From positions 248,001 through 312,000 of the forward strand of contig NZ_JAPCZG010000004.1 of the NCBI RefSeq assembly GCF_025938155.1: a DNA stretch of 64,000 nucleotides, in the 5' to 3' direction. Positions within the stretch are counted from its first letter, which is position 1, and each line of letters opens with the position of its first letter. This document shows positions 24,627 through 33,037 of this stretch, piece by piece. The notes beneath the pieces are model-generated. The model was not told where the DNA came from. It was given only the letters and a program-made list of their open reading frames with translations, and did no database searches. The position numbers and the translations under genes are program-made. Source of the stretch: Novosphingobium sp. KCTC 2891 (lineage in GTDB: Bacteria; Pseudomonadota; Alphaproteobacteria; Sphingomonadales; Sphingomonadaceae).

Positions 24627-25085
24627 ATGACTGACCCGGTAGCCTTTACCTCGACCACCGCCAGGCACGCCCTGCCCATGCTTTTCGTGGGCCAGAGCCA
24701 GAAGGAGACGACCGTCAACGAGGCCCTGCTGCTTGCAGATATCCTGCTGCACCCGGTGGTTCAGGGAACGAGCGCGAGTGCGCCTGCCGCGCCCACCGTC
24801 GGCGCGTGCTGGATCGTGGCGACCAGTGCCGTCGGCGCCTTTGCCGGCCGCGAGGATACGATCGCGGCGTGGTCGGAAGGTGGCTGGCGTTTCGTTGCGC
24901 CCCATGCCGGGCTTCGCGTCCATGACGCCAGCCGCGGATGCCAGCTGACCTATGCCGGATCGTGGCAGCGGTCAGTTGCCCCGCCGGCGCCCTCCGGCGG
25001 AACGGTGGTCGATGCGCAGGCACGCACCGCAATCGGCGCAATTCTGGGACTTCTGCAAAGTTCGGGCATTTTTTCGACCAGCTGA
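24627..25085 (+). CDS. DUF2793 family protein, last gene of the GTA cluster
   Basis: This 152-residue protein opens MTDPVAFTSTTARHALPMLF and continues VGQSQKETTVNEALLLADI, the DUF2793 signature. The central strands CWIVATSAVGAFAGRED and GGWRFVAPHAGLRVHD are typical. DUF2793 proteins occur in GTA- and phage-linked tail or head-fibre genes, and this one probably decorates the particle. The ATG at 24627 has GGAG at a good distance; an earlier ATG at 24615 abuts no site. It follows g15 after 24 bp and is followed by a likely terminator. Confidence 0.8.
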   Translation: MTDPVAFTSTTARHALPMLFVGQSQKETTVNEALLLADILLHPVVQGTSASAPAAPTVGACWIVATSAVGAFAGREDTIAAWSEGGWRFVAPHAGLRVHDASRGCQLTYAGSWQRSVAPPAPSGGTVVDAQARTAIGAILGLLQSSGIFSTS

Positions 25086-25153
25086 CGGAACCAAATCGGC
25101 GAGATCGCATTTGGAGGGGCACATGAGGGCGTTTCCACAATGGTTTTGTCGTT

Positions 25154-25179
25154 AGAACAACACTTCGTTGTTGTTTTTT
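25154..25179 (+). terminator. Candidate terminator after the GTA cluster
   Basis: AACAACA pairs with TGTTGTT around a short CTTCG-containing loop, followed by a run of Ts (25174-25179). It lies 70 bp after the last GTA gene and about 100 bp before ompA, separating the two transcripts. The stem is AT-rich and moderately stable. Confidence 0.5.
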
Positions 25180-25276
25180 GGCAACAGTCAGGGTGTGTGT
25201 CCGCTTGCATGAATACAATAGAAGCGGTAGACAACGGCCACGACGTGGCGTGATTTCGCTAAAAGGGGAAACGATA

Positions 25277-26365
25277 ATGCGGAAACTGGTCCTAGGCCTG
25301 GCCTTGGCTTCGTCAGCGATGGCGACGCCGGCTTTTGCCCGGAATGATTCCTGGTATGTCGAAGCCGACGCCGGCGCGATGATCCTCGAAGATTCCAAGC
25401 TTGATGTAGGCAATGTTGCTGACGCAGCGACGCTCAACAGCAAGACCGGCTACGACTTCGGTGGTATTGTTGGCTATGACTTCGGCGGTTTCCGTCTGGA
25501 ATCGGAAGTCAGCTATCGCAACGCGCTGAACGAGTCGCTGGAAACCCCGACCGGCACGCTGAGCCGTGACGACGGTACGCTCCGCGGCCACGCTCGTGCG
25601 CTTAGCTACATGGTCAATGGCCTGCTTGACTTCGGTGCTGACGATGGCCTGCAGGGTTTCGTCGGTGGCGGCGTCGGCGTTGCCAACGTCAAGTACCATG
25701 TCATCAAGAGCTTCGGCGGCGTCGACGATTCCGACACCAACTTTGCTTGGCAAGTTCTGGCCGGCGTTCGCGCTCCGATCAGCAAGCACTGGGACGTGGG
25801 CCTGAAGTACCGCTTCTTCAACGTGAATAACGTGAAGCTGACCGGCAACGACGCTCTCGCCGGCGTGCCGATCGAAACCCGCTTCCGTTCGCACTCGCTG
25901 CTGGGCACCCTGGCCTACAACTTCGGCGGCGCCGAGCCGATGCCGGAGCCGGCTCCCCCGCCGCCCCCCCCGCCCCCGCCGCCCCCGCCGCCGCCCCCGC
26001 CGCCGGCTCCGGTTTGCAACAAGGGTCCGTACATTGTGTTCTTCGACTGGGATAAGTCGGACATCACGCCGGAAGCTTCGACCATTCTGGACAACGCCGT
26101 CACGGCTTACGGCAACTGCGCAAGCGTGCCGATCATGCTGGCCGGCTACACCGACCGCTCGGGCACGGTGAAGTACAATCAGGGCCTGTCGGAGCGTCGT
26201 AACGCTTCGGTGCGCTCGTACCTGACCACGCACGGTATCCCGGATGGTTCGATCACCAGCCAGGCGTTCGGCGAAAGCAACCCGCGCGTTCCGACCGCCG
26301 ACGGCGTTCGCGAACTCCAGAACCGCCGCGTGGAAATCACGTACGGTCCTGGCTCGGGCATGTAA
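25277..26365 (+). CDS. OmpA-family outer membrane protein with polyproline linker
   Basis: This 362-residue protein has a signal peptide MRKLVLGLALASSAMATPAFA. An eight-strand-type beta barrel follows to about residue 215, then a linker of about 17 consecutive prolines after EPMPEPA. The OmpA-C peptidoglycan-binding domain has FFDWDKSDITPEA, GYTDRSGT and LSERRNASVRSYL. It anchors the outer membrane to the wall. The ATG at 25277 follows AAAAGGGGAAACG. Codons end in T more often than in neighbouring genes (GGT, GCT, CGT, TCG), as in highly expressed genes. TACAAT at 25214-25219 could be its -10 box. Confidence 0.94.
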   Translation: MRKLVLGLALASSAMATPAFARNDSWYVEADAGAMILEDSKLDVGNVADAATLNSKTGYDFGGIVGYDFGGFRLESEVSYRNALNESLETPTGTLSRDDGTLRGHARALSYMVNGLLDFGADDGLQGFVGGGVGVANVKYHVIKSFGGVDDSDTNFAWQVLAGVRAPISKHWDVGLKYRFFNVNNVKLTGNDALAGVPIETRFRSHSLLGTLAYNFGGAEPMPEPAPPPPPPPPPPPPPPPPPAPVCNKGPYIVFFDWDKSDITPEASTILDNAVTAYGNCASVPIMLAGYTDRSGTVKYNQGLSERRNASVRSYLTTHGIPDGSITSQAFGESNPRVPTADGVRELQNRRVEITYGPGSGM

Positions 26366-26390
26366 TCCCGACCGATTGCAAGAAACGTGA

Positions 26391-26420
26391 AAGGGGCCGG
26401 AGAAATCCGGCCCCTTTTTC
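26391..26420 (+). terminator. Rho-independent terminator after ompA
   Basis: AAGGGGCCGG pairs with CCGGCCCCTT across a 6-base AGAAAT loop, followed by TTTC. It starts 25 bp after the ompA stop and is one of the clearest intrinsic terminators in the window. Confidence 0.88.
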
Positions 26421-26480
26421 GTTGCGCATCATGCTATTGGCGTCAGGGTATCGACACATGGTGTCGGCAAGGAGGTTCCC

Positions 26481-27005
26481 ATGAACTGGCAGTCAATCAG
26501 CGTGTCCGCTTTTGCCCTGGCTCTTGCCGCGTGCGCCACGGTGCCCGCGCCCAGCAAGGAACTCGCCCGTGCCGACATCGCCAACCCGACCGGCAAACGG
26601 ATCGGCACGGCAACGATTTCGGAGCGTGATGGCACGGTGACGCTGACGATCCAGGCGAAGGGGCTGACACCCGGCGCGCATGGCGCCCACCTTCACATGA
26701 CCGGCAAGTGCGAAGGCCCCGCTTTCGCCAGCGCGGGTGGGCACCTCAACCCCGCCATGCACCAGCATGGCGTGCAGAACCCGGCCGGTTCACACCTTGG
26801 GGATCTGCCCAATCTTGTTGCGGCACGCGACGGCGCAGGTGTCGCCACGATCATGTTCCCCGGCGCGTGGAGCGCGCTAGAGAGCCAAATCTTCGACGCG
26901 GACGGCACCGCTATCGTCCTCCACGCAGGCGCGGACGACTACAAGACCGACCCCTCCGGCAACAGTGGGGGCCGCGTCGCGTGCGGTACGTTCACGCGCG
27001 GATAG
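26481..27005 (+). CDS. sodC: Cu/Zn superoxide dismutase, lipoprotein
   Basis: This 174-residue periplasmic enzyme disproportionates superoxide. The amino terminus is a lipoprotein signal with lipobox LAAC (Cys18). Metal ligands are visible: His70 and His72 in GAHLHMTG, His88 (bridging) in GGHLNP, His94/His96 in MHQHG, His105 and Asp108 in GSHLGDLP, plus a later copper histidine in VLHAGADDY. Cys77 and Cys168 can form the conserved disulphide. The ATG has AAGGAGG upstream. Its last 14 bases overlap the end of the convergent MFS gene. Confidence 0.95.
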   Translation: MNWQSISVSAFALALAACATVPAPSKELARADIANPTGKRIGTATISERDGTVTLTIQAKGLTPGAHGAHLHMTGKCEGPAFASAGGHLNPAMHQHGVQNPAGSHLGDLPNLVAARDGAGVATIMFPGAWSALESQIFDADGTAIVLHAGADDYKTDPSGNSGGRVACGTFTRG

Positions 27006-28545
27006 CGTTCGCCTCGCGGCGCAGGCAGTCCTTCCACGCCATGTAAAGGACAGCCAAAGCGATGGGGAACAGGGCCATCATCAGCCCCAGTCCCAATCGC
27101 AGGCTGCCAAACGCGGTCGAAAGGCGCCCGGCGGCGTAGGGCCCCAGCGCCAGCCCCAGGACGGTTGCGCCCAGAAAAAAGGCCGCCGTGGCGGTCGCCC
27201 GCATGGACGATGGCACGATGTTCACCATCGTTCCCGAGGCGCTGCCCAGTCCCGCGCTCAGCAGGAACCAGGTGGGGAACACCGATAGAAGAAAGACCGT
27301 CGGCGAATTCGTGACAAGCATCGCGGCGAACGGGATAGTAGAAAGGATCGTCGAGATGATCACAACCAGCACCCGGCGCGAATGCTGCGTTGCACCGGCA
27401 ACCCTGTCACCCAGCGCGCCGCCCGCGATCACCCCCAGCGCACCTCCAGCAGCGCCCGAGCCTCCGACAACAAGCGCCACCTTCCCCGCAGAGATGCCGA
27501 ACGACTGCATCGCATAGAGCGGACCGAAGGCCGAACTGGCATAAGACACCGCGCTGATCAGCCCGTAGCCGACGTTGAGGCCCACCACCGAGGGCGAGGC
27601 CCAGATCACGTCGAAAGCGGCGCGATCTTCATGGCGCAGCGAACAAGCCCACGAAAAGATCGCATAGCCGCCGATCCCAAGCGCGATCCACTGTACCACA
27701 TCGCCAAGCCATATCGTCAGAAGCGCCCCTATCGCGGCGGCCACCGCCATTCCGGCGAGATTCACCAGCAGCGCACGCGATCCCCGGCGCGCCGCAGCGA
27801 AGATGGTGAATGGCGGGACGATCGTGCCGAGATCCCGGACAAAGCCCTTCCACGCCTCCGAAGGTGCAACGTCTGCCGGCCTGACGGTCTCGAACCGCCC
27901 ACGGATGGGTTCGCGCAAGCTGCGCACCCACATCGCCAGCAACAGTCCCGGCATACCCACGGCAATGAACGCCGCCTGCCAGCCGGCGAGACCCAACGGC
28001 GCGGTCCCTCCGGCGAACGCTTTGTTCCACGCGTTCGCGATCGAAGTGCCGATGAACAGCGACACGCCGCCGCCAAGGTAGATGCCGGCGGAATAGATCG
28101 CGATGGCAGTGGCGCGCCGCCGCGGAGGGAAGTAATCCGAAAGCATCGAATAGGCGCACGGCCCCGCCGTCGCCTCACCCACGCCGACGCCGATCCGTGC
28201 GGCGCCCAATTGCACGAAACTGCGAGACAGGCCTGAAAGCGCAGTCATTCCCGACCAGAGCGCCAGCCCGAGCGACAGCAACCTGGTGCGCGCATAGCGA
28301 TCGGCCAGTTTGCCCAGCGGGATACCGAAGAGGGCGTAGAACACGCCAAACGCGGTGCCGTAGAGGAAGCCGAACTCGCTATCGGTGATCGCGAGATCGC
28401 GCTTGATGTCGACCGCGAGGATGGTCAGCAACTGGCGATCGACGAAATTCAGCACGCAAACCAGTACCAGCACGCCTAGGGCGTACCAGCTGTACCTGTC
28501 CGCCTTGGCGATCTCTGCCGCCCCGGCGCCTTTGTCCTCACCCAT
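26992..28545 (-). CDS. MFS transporter (spinster-like)
   Basis: This 517-residue polytopic protein has 12 predicted helices of the major facilitator superfamily. The first helix carries VLVCVLNFVDRQLLTILAVD, a hallmark of spinster-like carriers, and the loop 2-3 motif is GKLADRYARTRLL. The helix 4 region GVGVGEATAGPCAYSMLSDYFPP is also diagnostic. Substrates in this branch include lipids, hexuronates and other organic acids; none can be assigned. The frame is open upstream of the chosen ATG, but that sequence lies within queC; the start at 28545 overlaps the queC end by 8 bp. Confidence 0.9.
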   Translation of the reverse strand: MGEDKGAGAAEIAKADRYSWYALGVLVLVCVLNFVDRQLLTILAVDIKRDLAITDSEFGFLYGTAFGVFYALFGIPLGKLADRYARTRLLSLGLALWSGMTALSGLSRSFVQLGAARIGVGVGEATAGPCAYSMLSDYFPPRRRATAIAIYSAGIYLGGGVSLFIGTSIANAWNKAFAGGTAPLGLAGWQAAFIAVGMPGLLLAMWVRSLREPIRGRFETVRPADVAPSEAWKGFVRDLGTIVPPFTIFAAARRGSRALLVNLAGMAVAAAIGALLTIWLGDVVQWIALGIGGYAIFSWACSLRHEDRAAFDVIWASPSVVGLNVGYGLISAVSYASSAFGPLYAMQSFGISAGKVALVVGGSGAAGGALGVIAGGALGDRVAGATQHSRRVLVVIISTILSTIPFAAMLVTNSPTVFLLSVFPTWFLLSAGLGSASGTMVNIVPSSMRATATAAFFLGATVLGLALGPYAAGRLSTAFGSLRLGLGLMMALFPIALAVLYMAWKDCLRREANAIRA

Positions 28546-29239
28546 ATTTTGTCCCGTCTTCCAGGCCCGCCTCTTCGAACCCGGCACGACGCAGACGGCA
28601 GCTGTCGCATTGACCGCAAGCACGGCCATCGGGAAGCGGATCGTAGCACGACCAACTCTCCCCTGCATCAAGTCCCAGTCGCGCCGATTCCCGCGCAATT
28701 TCGGACTTTTTCAAATGTTGCAGCGGTGCGTGGACCCGCACGGTGCCGCCTTCGGACCCTACCTTGGTCGCGATTCGCGCAAGCGATTCGAAGCCCTGCA
28801 CAAACTCCGGGCGGCAGTCGGGATAGCCCGAATAATCGAGCGCGTTGACGCCGATGAACAAGTCGCTCGATCCAGCAGCTTCCGCCCATGCCAGCGCCAG
28901 CGAAAGGAATACGAGGTTGCGCGCCGGGACATAGGTCACCGGAATGTCGTCGCCGACGCCGTCCTTGGGGACATCGATGGCATCGGTGAGGGCCGAGCCG
29001 CCGAACTGGCGCAGGTCCAGCGGCAGAATTACGTGCCGCTCCACGCCGATCCGCGCCGCGACTTTGCGCGCTGCTTCCAGTTCGATGCGATGGCGCTGGT
29101 TGTAGTCAATGGTCAGGGCCAGCACTCTGTAGCCCTGTTCCTTCGCCAGCCCGGCGCAAACCATCGAATCGAGGCCGCCCGACAGCAGCACGACGGCAAG
29201 CGGTGCCGCACCATTCTTGAGATCCTGTTCCATCTGCAA
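28538..29239 (-). CDS. queC: 7-cyano-7-deazaguanine synthase QueC
   Basis: This 233-residue enzyme converts carboxydeazaguanine, with ammonia and ATP, to preQ0 in queuosine biosynthesis. The PP-loop is LLSGGLDS (20-25 core), followed by LTIDYNQRHRIELEAARKVA and VPARNLVFLSLALAWAE. The zinc site is the cysteine cluster SWSCYDPLPDGRACGQCDSC near the end. It lies alone, without queD, queE or queF nearby. It is coupled to the MFS gene downstream by an 8-bp overlap. MEQDLKNG two codons in is an alternative start. Confidence 0.96.
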   Translation of the reverse strand: MQMEQDLKNGAAPLAVVLLSGGLDSMVCAGLAKEQGYRVLALTIDYNQRHRIELEAARKVAARIGVERHVILPLDLRQFGGSALTDAIDVPKDGVGDDIPVTYVPARNLVFLSLALAWAEAAGSSDLFIGVNALDYSGYPDCRPEFVQGFESLARIATKVGSEGGTVRVHAPLQHLKKSEIARESARLGLDAGESWSCYDPLPDGRACGQCDSCRLRRAGFEEAGLEDGTKYG

Positions 29240-29298
29240 CCGCTACCCCCGGCACAAGGCAGAGGCAATCCTCGCGGCGGGTCCGCGTTCGCCGCGGG

Positions 29299-29730
29299 TC
29301 AGCGCCGGCAGGCGCCCACGCGGCGCGCCTCGGCCGCGAAATCGAACGGCAGACCGCTCGCCACCCCCTGCGTCTCGATCTGCGCCAGGCGCGGGTTCTC
29401 GAAGCGGATACGGGTGCGCCCGAAGCCGTTGCCCTGACAGGAATAATGGACCGTCACCGCCGCCACGCCGTCCTCGACCACATAGCTGCGGCACATCTGC
29501 TGAGCATGACGGATCTGGATCAGTTGACGTCCGGTACCGATGCAGCGCCGCTGCGCGGCCGGACGCTCGCCCCGCTCGCGCACTTCCCATTCCCCGCTCT
29601 CGAAGCGATCCAGCATGGCCAGTGGCGGGCGCTCCGCCAGCAGCACCGCGCCGTGGGCAGCAAGGCCGCCGGCAAGCACCGGCGTCAGGACACGGGGAAG
29701 GATGCGCCACAGGCGCTGCGGCTTGCGCAT
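29299..29730 (-). CDS. Exported protein of unknown function
   Basis: This 143-residue protein opens MRKPQRLWRILPRVLTPVLA, a basic-hydrophobic signal or membrane segment to about residue 32. LDRFESGEWEVRERG, RRCIGTGRQLIQIRH, MCRSYVVEDGVAAVTVHYSCQGNGFGRT and a final GAC follow. The W-E-V opening and four spaced cysteines are reminiscent of the DUF3617 periplasmic family, but I am not certain. The true start could also be 29772, which would lie in a poor context. It sits between hslO and queC, same strand, and is probably periplasmic with disulphides. Confidence 0.65.
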   Translation of the reverse strand: MRKPQRLWRILPRVLTPVLAGGLAAHGAVLLAERPPLAMLDRFESGEWEVRERGERPAAQRRCIGTGRQLIQIRHAQQMCRSYVVEDGVAAVTVHYSCQGNGFGRTRIRFENPRLAQIETQGVASGLPFDFAAEARRVGACRR

Positions 29731-29825
29731 GATCTTGCTCGTCAGGTCAGCACCGGCCCCCTCGACCGGCAAGCGACTTTATAGCACGCAGTTCCCGAAG
29801 TTGAATTCCCCAGAACGAGGGAGTT

Positions 29826-30737
29826 CTACGAATCGAATTCGATCGCGAAAGCACGCGAGCAGAATGCGCAGTCGACAACGATCTCGCCCTGCTCGTTCTT
29901 CATCTCTGCGCGATCTTCCGGCGCGAAGCGGGAAAGGATGTCGCGGTAGTGCTCGGCCGTGCAGCGGCAACCGCGCACGATGGCCGCGCCCTTTTCCACC
30001 CGCACCTCAGGCTCTTCGTGGAACAGCCGCCAGAGCAGGCTTTCAAGGCCCAATTCGGGATCGACCAGTTCGCCTGCAGAGACGGCCCCGCCCATGATCG
30101 ACACGTGCTGCCATTCGGGATGGTCGAGCCGGGCGTGCAGGCGCTCACGCCCTTCCTCGCCCTCGGGCAGGTGCTGGATCAGCAATCCCCCCGCCACGGT
30201 GCTGTCACCCTCGCGGTGCGTTGCCACGCGGATCAGTGTCGGCACCTGCTCCGATTGCCAGAAATAGCTCTGGCACGCATCGCTCAGGCTCTCGCCATCG
30301 AGCGGGACGATCCCCTGATAACGCTGCCCGGTGGTAGCGAGATCGAACGTGATCGCCAGGTAGCCATCCCCGAACAGCGCATAGAGACCAGGGTTGGGCC
30401 CCAGTTCGTCCAGCCGCGCGCGGTCATGGCGGACATAGCCGCGCAATTCGCCGCCGCGATAATCGCAGACCAGCAGGTCAACCACGCCGTCCTGCGTCTG
30501 CGCCTGCATAGTCAGCTGGCCGTCTTCGTCCTTCAGCAGCGAGCCGAGCAACGCGGTCAGCACCAGTGCTTCGGCGAGCAGCTTGCGGATCGGCGCAGGA
30601 TAGGCGTGGGCCGACAGGATCTGATCCAGCGCCGGCCCGAGCCGCACCACCCGCCCCCGCGCATCGCGGTGCGGCACGGTGAACTGGAGGATGCGGTCGA
30701 AACCGGTGTCGCCGCCGGGAAGCTCGGTCGAGGTCAT
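29826..30737 (-). CDS. hslO: Redox-regulated chaperone Hsp33
   Basis: This 303-residue cytosolic holdase is activated by oxidation and unfolding. The zinc-binding redox switch is CxC (Cys257, Cys259) and CxxC (Cys290, Cys293), near the end as expected. The substrate-binding domain has LLGSLLKDEDGQLTMQAQT, VCDYRGGELRGYVRHD and YQGIVPLDGESLSDACQSYF. The start at 30737 (MTSTELPGGDTGFDR) follows from homology; the frame stays open into argF. It lies 8 bp after the argF stop, so oxidative-stress chaperone and arginine genes share a transcript. Confidence 0.95.
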   Translation of the reverse strand: MTSTELPGGDTGFDRILQFTVPHRDARGRVVRLGPALDQILSAHAYPAPIRKLLAEALVLTALLGSLLKDEDGQLTMQAQTQDGVVDLLVCDYRGGELRGYVRHDRARLDELGPNPGLYALFGDGYLAITFDLATTGQRYQGIVPLDGESLSDACQSYFWQSEQVPTLIRVATHREGDSTVAGGLLIQHLPEGEEGRERLHARLDHPEWQHVSIMGGAVSAGELVDPELGLESLLWRLFHEEPEVRVEKGAAIVRGCRCTAEHYRDILSRFAPEDRAEMKNEQGEIVVDCAFCSRAFAIEFDS

Positions 30738-30745
30738 GCTTTGGC

Positions 30746-31684
30746 TCAGATCTGCCCGAAGACCCAGCGCAGCACGGCCTTCTGCGCGTGAATGCGGTTT
30801 TCCGCCTCGTCCCACACCACCGAGCGCGGGCCGTCGATCACCGCGTCGGTGACTTCCTCGTTGCGGTGGGCGGGCAGGCAATGGAGGAACAGCGCATCGG
30901 CTTTCGCCTTGGCCATCAATGCTTCGTTGACCTGGTATGGCGCCATCGCCGCAAGCTTCGCTTCGGCATGGGCCTGGCCCATCGATATCCACGTGTCCGT
31001 CACCACCACGTCCGCCCCGGCCACCGCCTCGGCCGCGTCGCGGTGCAGGCTGATGCCCGCGCCGCCCGCTTCCGCCAGCGCGATGAACCCGGCATCGGAT
31101 TCGTAGCCTTCGGGCACACCGATGCGGACGTTGAACTTCATCAGCCCCGCTGCTTCTACGATCGAATTGAGCACGTTGTTGCCGTCGCCGAGCCACGCCA
31201 CTTCAAGCCCGGGCAGCGCCTTGCCATGCTCGAGCACGGTCATCAGGTCCGCCATGATCTGGCAGGGGTGCGACAGGTCGGTCAGCCCGTTGATCACCGG
31301 CACGTCAGCGTAGTGCGCCAGTTCCTCGACCTTGGCGTGGTCGTCGGTGCGCAGCATGATCGCGTCGGCCATGCGGCTCAGCACGCGCGCGGTATCGGCG
31401 ATCGTCTCGCCGCGGCCGAGCTGCGTCGTCCCTGCATCGAGCACGACCGCGCTGCCGCCAAGTTGGCGCATGGCGATGTCGAACGACACACGGGTACGCG
31501 TCGAGTTCTTCTCGAACACCATTGCGAGGACGTGGCCCGCCAAGGGCGCGTCCGCATCGGCGCGCCCTTTTGGCTGGCCGACCCGCGCGCGCTTGCGGTC
31601 GATCGCATCGCCCAGCATCGCCGCGACGGCATCGCCGCCGGCATCGGCCAGGTTGAGGAAGTGCCGGATGGTCTTGCCGCTCAT
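30746..31684 (-). CDS. argF: Ornithine carbamoyltransferase
   Basis: This 312-residue enzyme forms citrulline from ornithine and carbamoyl phosphate in arginine synthesis. Signatures are [12 protein letters not shown] (carbamoyl phosphate binding, STRTR), [12 protein letters not shown], and the active-site [10 protein letters not shown] near the carboxyl end, with [10 protein letters not shown] before it. It opens [16 protein letters not shown]. The ATG overlaps the argD stop in an ATGA (31681-31684), and the order argD-argF is the usual alphaproteobacterial pair. The frame continues upstream only as a shadow of argD. Confidence 0.97.
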   Translation of the reverse strand: MSGKTIRHFLNLADAGGDAVAAMLGDAIDRKRARVGQPKGRADADAPLAGHVLAMVFEKNSTRTRVSFDIAMRQLGGSAVVLDAGTTQLGRGETIADTARVLSRMADAIMLRTDDHAKVEELAHYADVPVINGLTDLSHPCQIMADLMTVLEHGKALPGLEVAWLGDGNNVLNSIVEAAGLMKFNVRIGVPEGYESDAGFIALAEAGGAGISLHRDAAEAVAGADVVVTDTWISMGQAHAEAKLAAMAPYQVNEALMAKAKADALFLHCLPAHRNEEVTDAVIDGPRSVVWDEAENRIHAQKAVLRWVFGQI

Positions 31685-32874
31685 GTCGCAGGGGCCTCGG
31701 GGTCGTAGCTCGCGGCCGCGGCCGAAAGCTTGTCCATGAACTCGTCGATGTGGCTGTCGTCGATCACCAGCGGCGGCAGGACGCGGAACGTCATGTCGCC
31801 CGCGGCCACGGCCAGCAACTGGTGGTTGTCGCGCAGGTGGGCGACGAAGGGACGCGGCTCCGCCTTCATCTTGACGCCGAGCATCAACCCGCGCCCGCGT
31901 ACCAGCTCGAACAGGTCGGGGTAGTTGCCGATGAACTGCTCCAGCCGTCCGCGCAGGCGTTCGCCCTTGGCGCTCACTTCGGCAAGGAATTCGGGATTGG
32001 CAACCACGTCGAGCACGGCCTCGCCCGCCGCCATCGCCAGCGGGTTGCCGCCATAGGTGCTGCCGTGGGTGCCGATCACCATGCCGCGCGCGGCCTTCTC
32101 CGTCGCGAGGCACGCGCCCATCGGGAAGCCACCGCCAATGCCCTTGGCGGTCGCCATGATGTCCGGCTCGATGCCGTACTGTTCATAGGCATAGAGCGTG
32201 CCGGTGCGCGCGACGCCGCACTGCACTTCGTCGAAGATCAGCATCAGGTCATGCTCGTCGCACAGCGCGCGCAGGCCCTTGAGGAATTCGTCCGAAGCGT
32301 CGCGGATGCCGCCTTCGCCCTGGATAGGCTCGACCAGGAAGCCCGCCGTGTTCGGCCCGATTGCCGCCCGCGCACCTTCGAGATCGTCGAAATCCACGTA
32401 CTTGAAGCCCTGCAGCAGGGGCAGGAAGCCCTTGTGCATCTTCTCCTGGTTGGAGGCGCTGATCGTTGCCATCGTCCGGCCGTGGAAGGCGTTCTTGAAC
32501 GTGATCAGCTCGTACTTGTCGTCGTTGCCCACATGGCTGTGATAGGCGCGCGCAGCCTTGATCGCGCATTCCACCGCCTCGGCGCCCGAATTGGTGAAGA
32601 ACACCGTGTCCGCGAAAGTCAGATCGACCAGCCGCTGCGCCAGATGCTCGCCCTGCGGGCTGCCATAGAGATTCGACACGTGCATCAGCGTAGCCGCCTG
32701 CCGCTGGATCGCGCCGATCAGGTGATCGTTGGAATGACCAAGCAGGTTCACCGCAATGCCACTCGCGAAATCGAGGTAGCGCGTACCGTCCTCGGAAATC
32801 AGGTGGCAATGGTCGCCTCGCACAGGACGCACCCCGCACCGGGGGTAGACGGGCATCAGCGGGGTGATCGACAT
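31681..32874 (-). CDS. argD: Acetylornithine aminotransferase
   Basis: This 397-residue class III PLP aminotransferase produces N-acetylornithine and may also serve lysine synthesis. It shows [46 protein letters not shown] with the pyridine-binding Asp, and the Schiff-base lysine in [14 protein letters not shown]. Two ATGs lie six bases apart. AGGAG (read on the minus strand, 32882-32886 region) abuts the upstream one and is well spaced for 32874, so I chose [14 protein letters not shown]. It leads into argF with a 4-bp overlap. Confidence 0.96.
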   Translation of the reverse strand: MSITPLMPVYPRCGVRPVRGDHCHLISEDGTRYLDFASGIAVNLLGHSNDHLIGAIQRQAATLMHVSNLYGSPQGEHLAQRLVDLTFADTVFFTNSGAEAVECAIKAARAYHSHVGNDDKYELITFKNAFHGRTMATISASNQEKMHKGFLPLLQGFKYVDFDDLEGARAAIGPNTAGFLVEPIQGEGGIRDASDEFLKGLRALCDEHDLMLIFDEVQCGVARTGTLYAYEQYGIEPDIMATAKGIGGGFPMGACLATEKAARGMVIGTHGSTYGGNPLAMAAGEAVLDVVANPEFLAEVSAKGERLRGRLEQFIGNYPDLFELVRGRGLMLGVKMKAEPRPFVAHLRDNHQLLAVAAGDMTFRVLPPLVIDDSHIDEFMDKLSAAAASYDPEAPAT

Positions 32875-32949
32875 CGGCATCTCCTGTGCATTCACAAAGC
32901 GGCCCGCAGCGCGGGTCCGGGTCGGGGATGGGGGAATCGCAAACGACAA

Positions 32950-32974
32950 ATGGCGGCCCCGTAAGGGCCGCCAT
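32950..32974 (-). terminator. Stem-loop after the cold-shock gene
   Basis: A perfect 10-bp stem, ATGGCGGCCC / GGGCCGCCAT, has a 5-base loop between the cold-shock stop and argD. On the minus strand it is followed by TTGTCGTTT, a weak T-tract. It probably ends the cold-shock transcript before argD. Confidence 0.6.
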
Positions 32975-33037
32975 CTGCACGTTTTTAGTCTGTTGCAGGC
33001 CCCCGGTCAAACCGACCGGAGGACAATGCGATCGGGA

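Noticed and set aside
10992..25085. Complete prophage
   Set aside because: No integrase, attachment repeats, repressor, replication or lysis genes, and gene order follows the GTA pattern.
25960..26010. Possible frameshift in the C-rich tract of ompA
   Set aside because: The frame continues into a complete OmpA carboxyl domain, so the tract is in frame.
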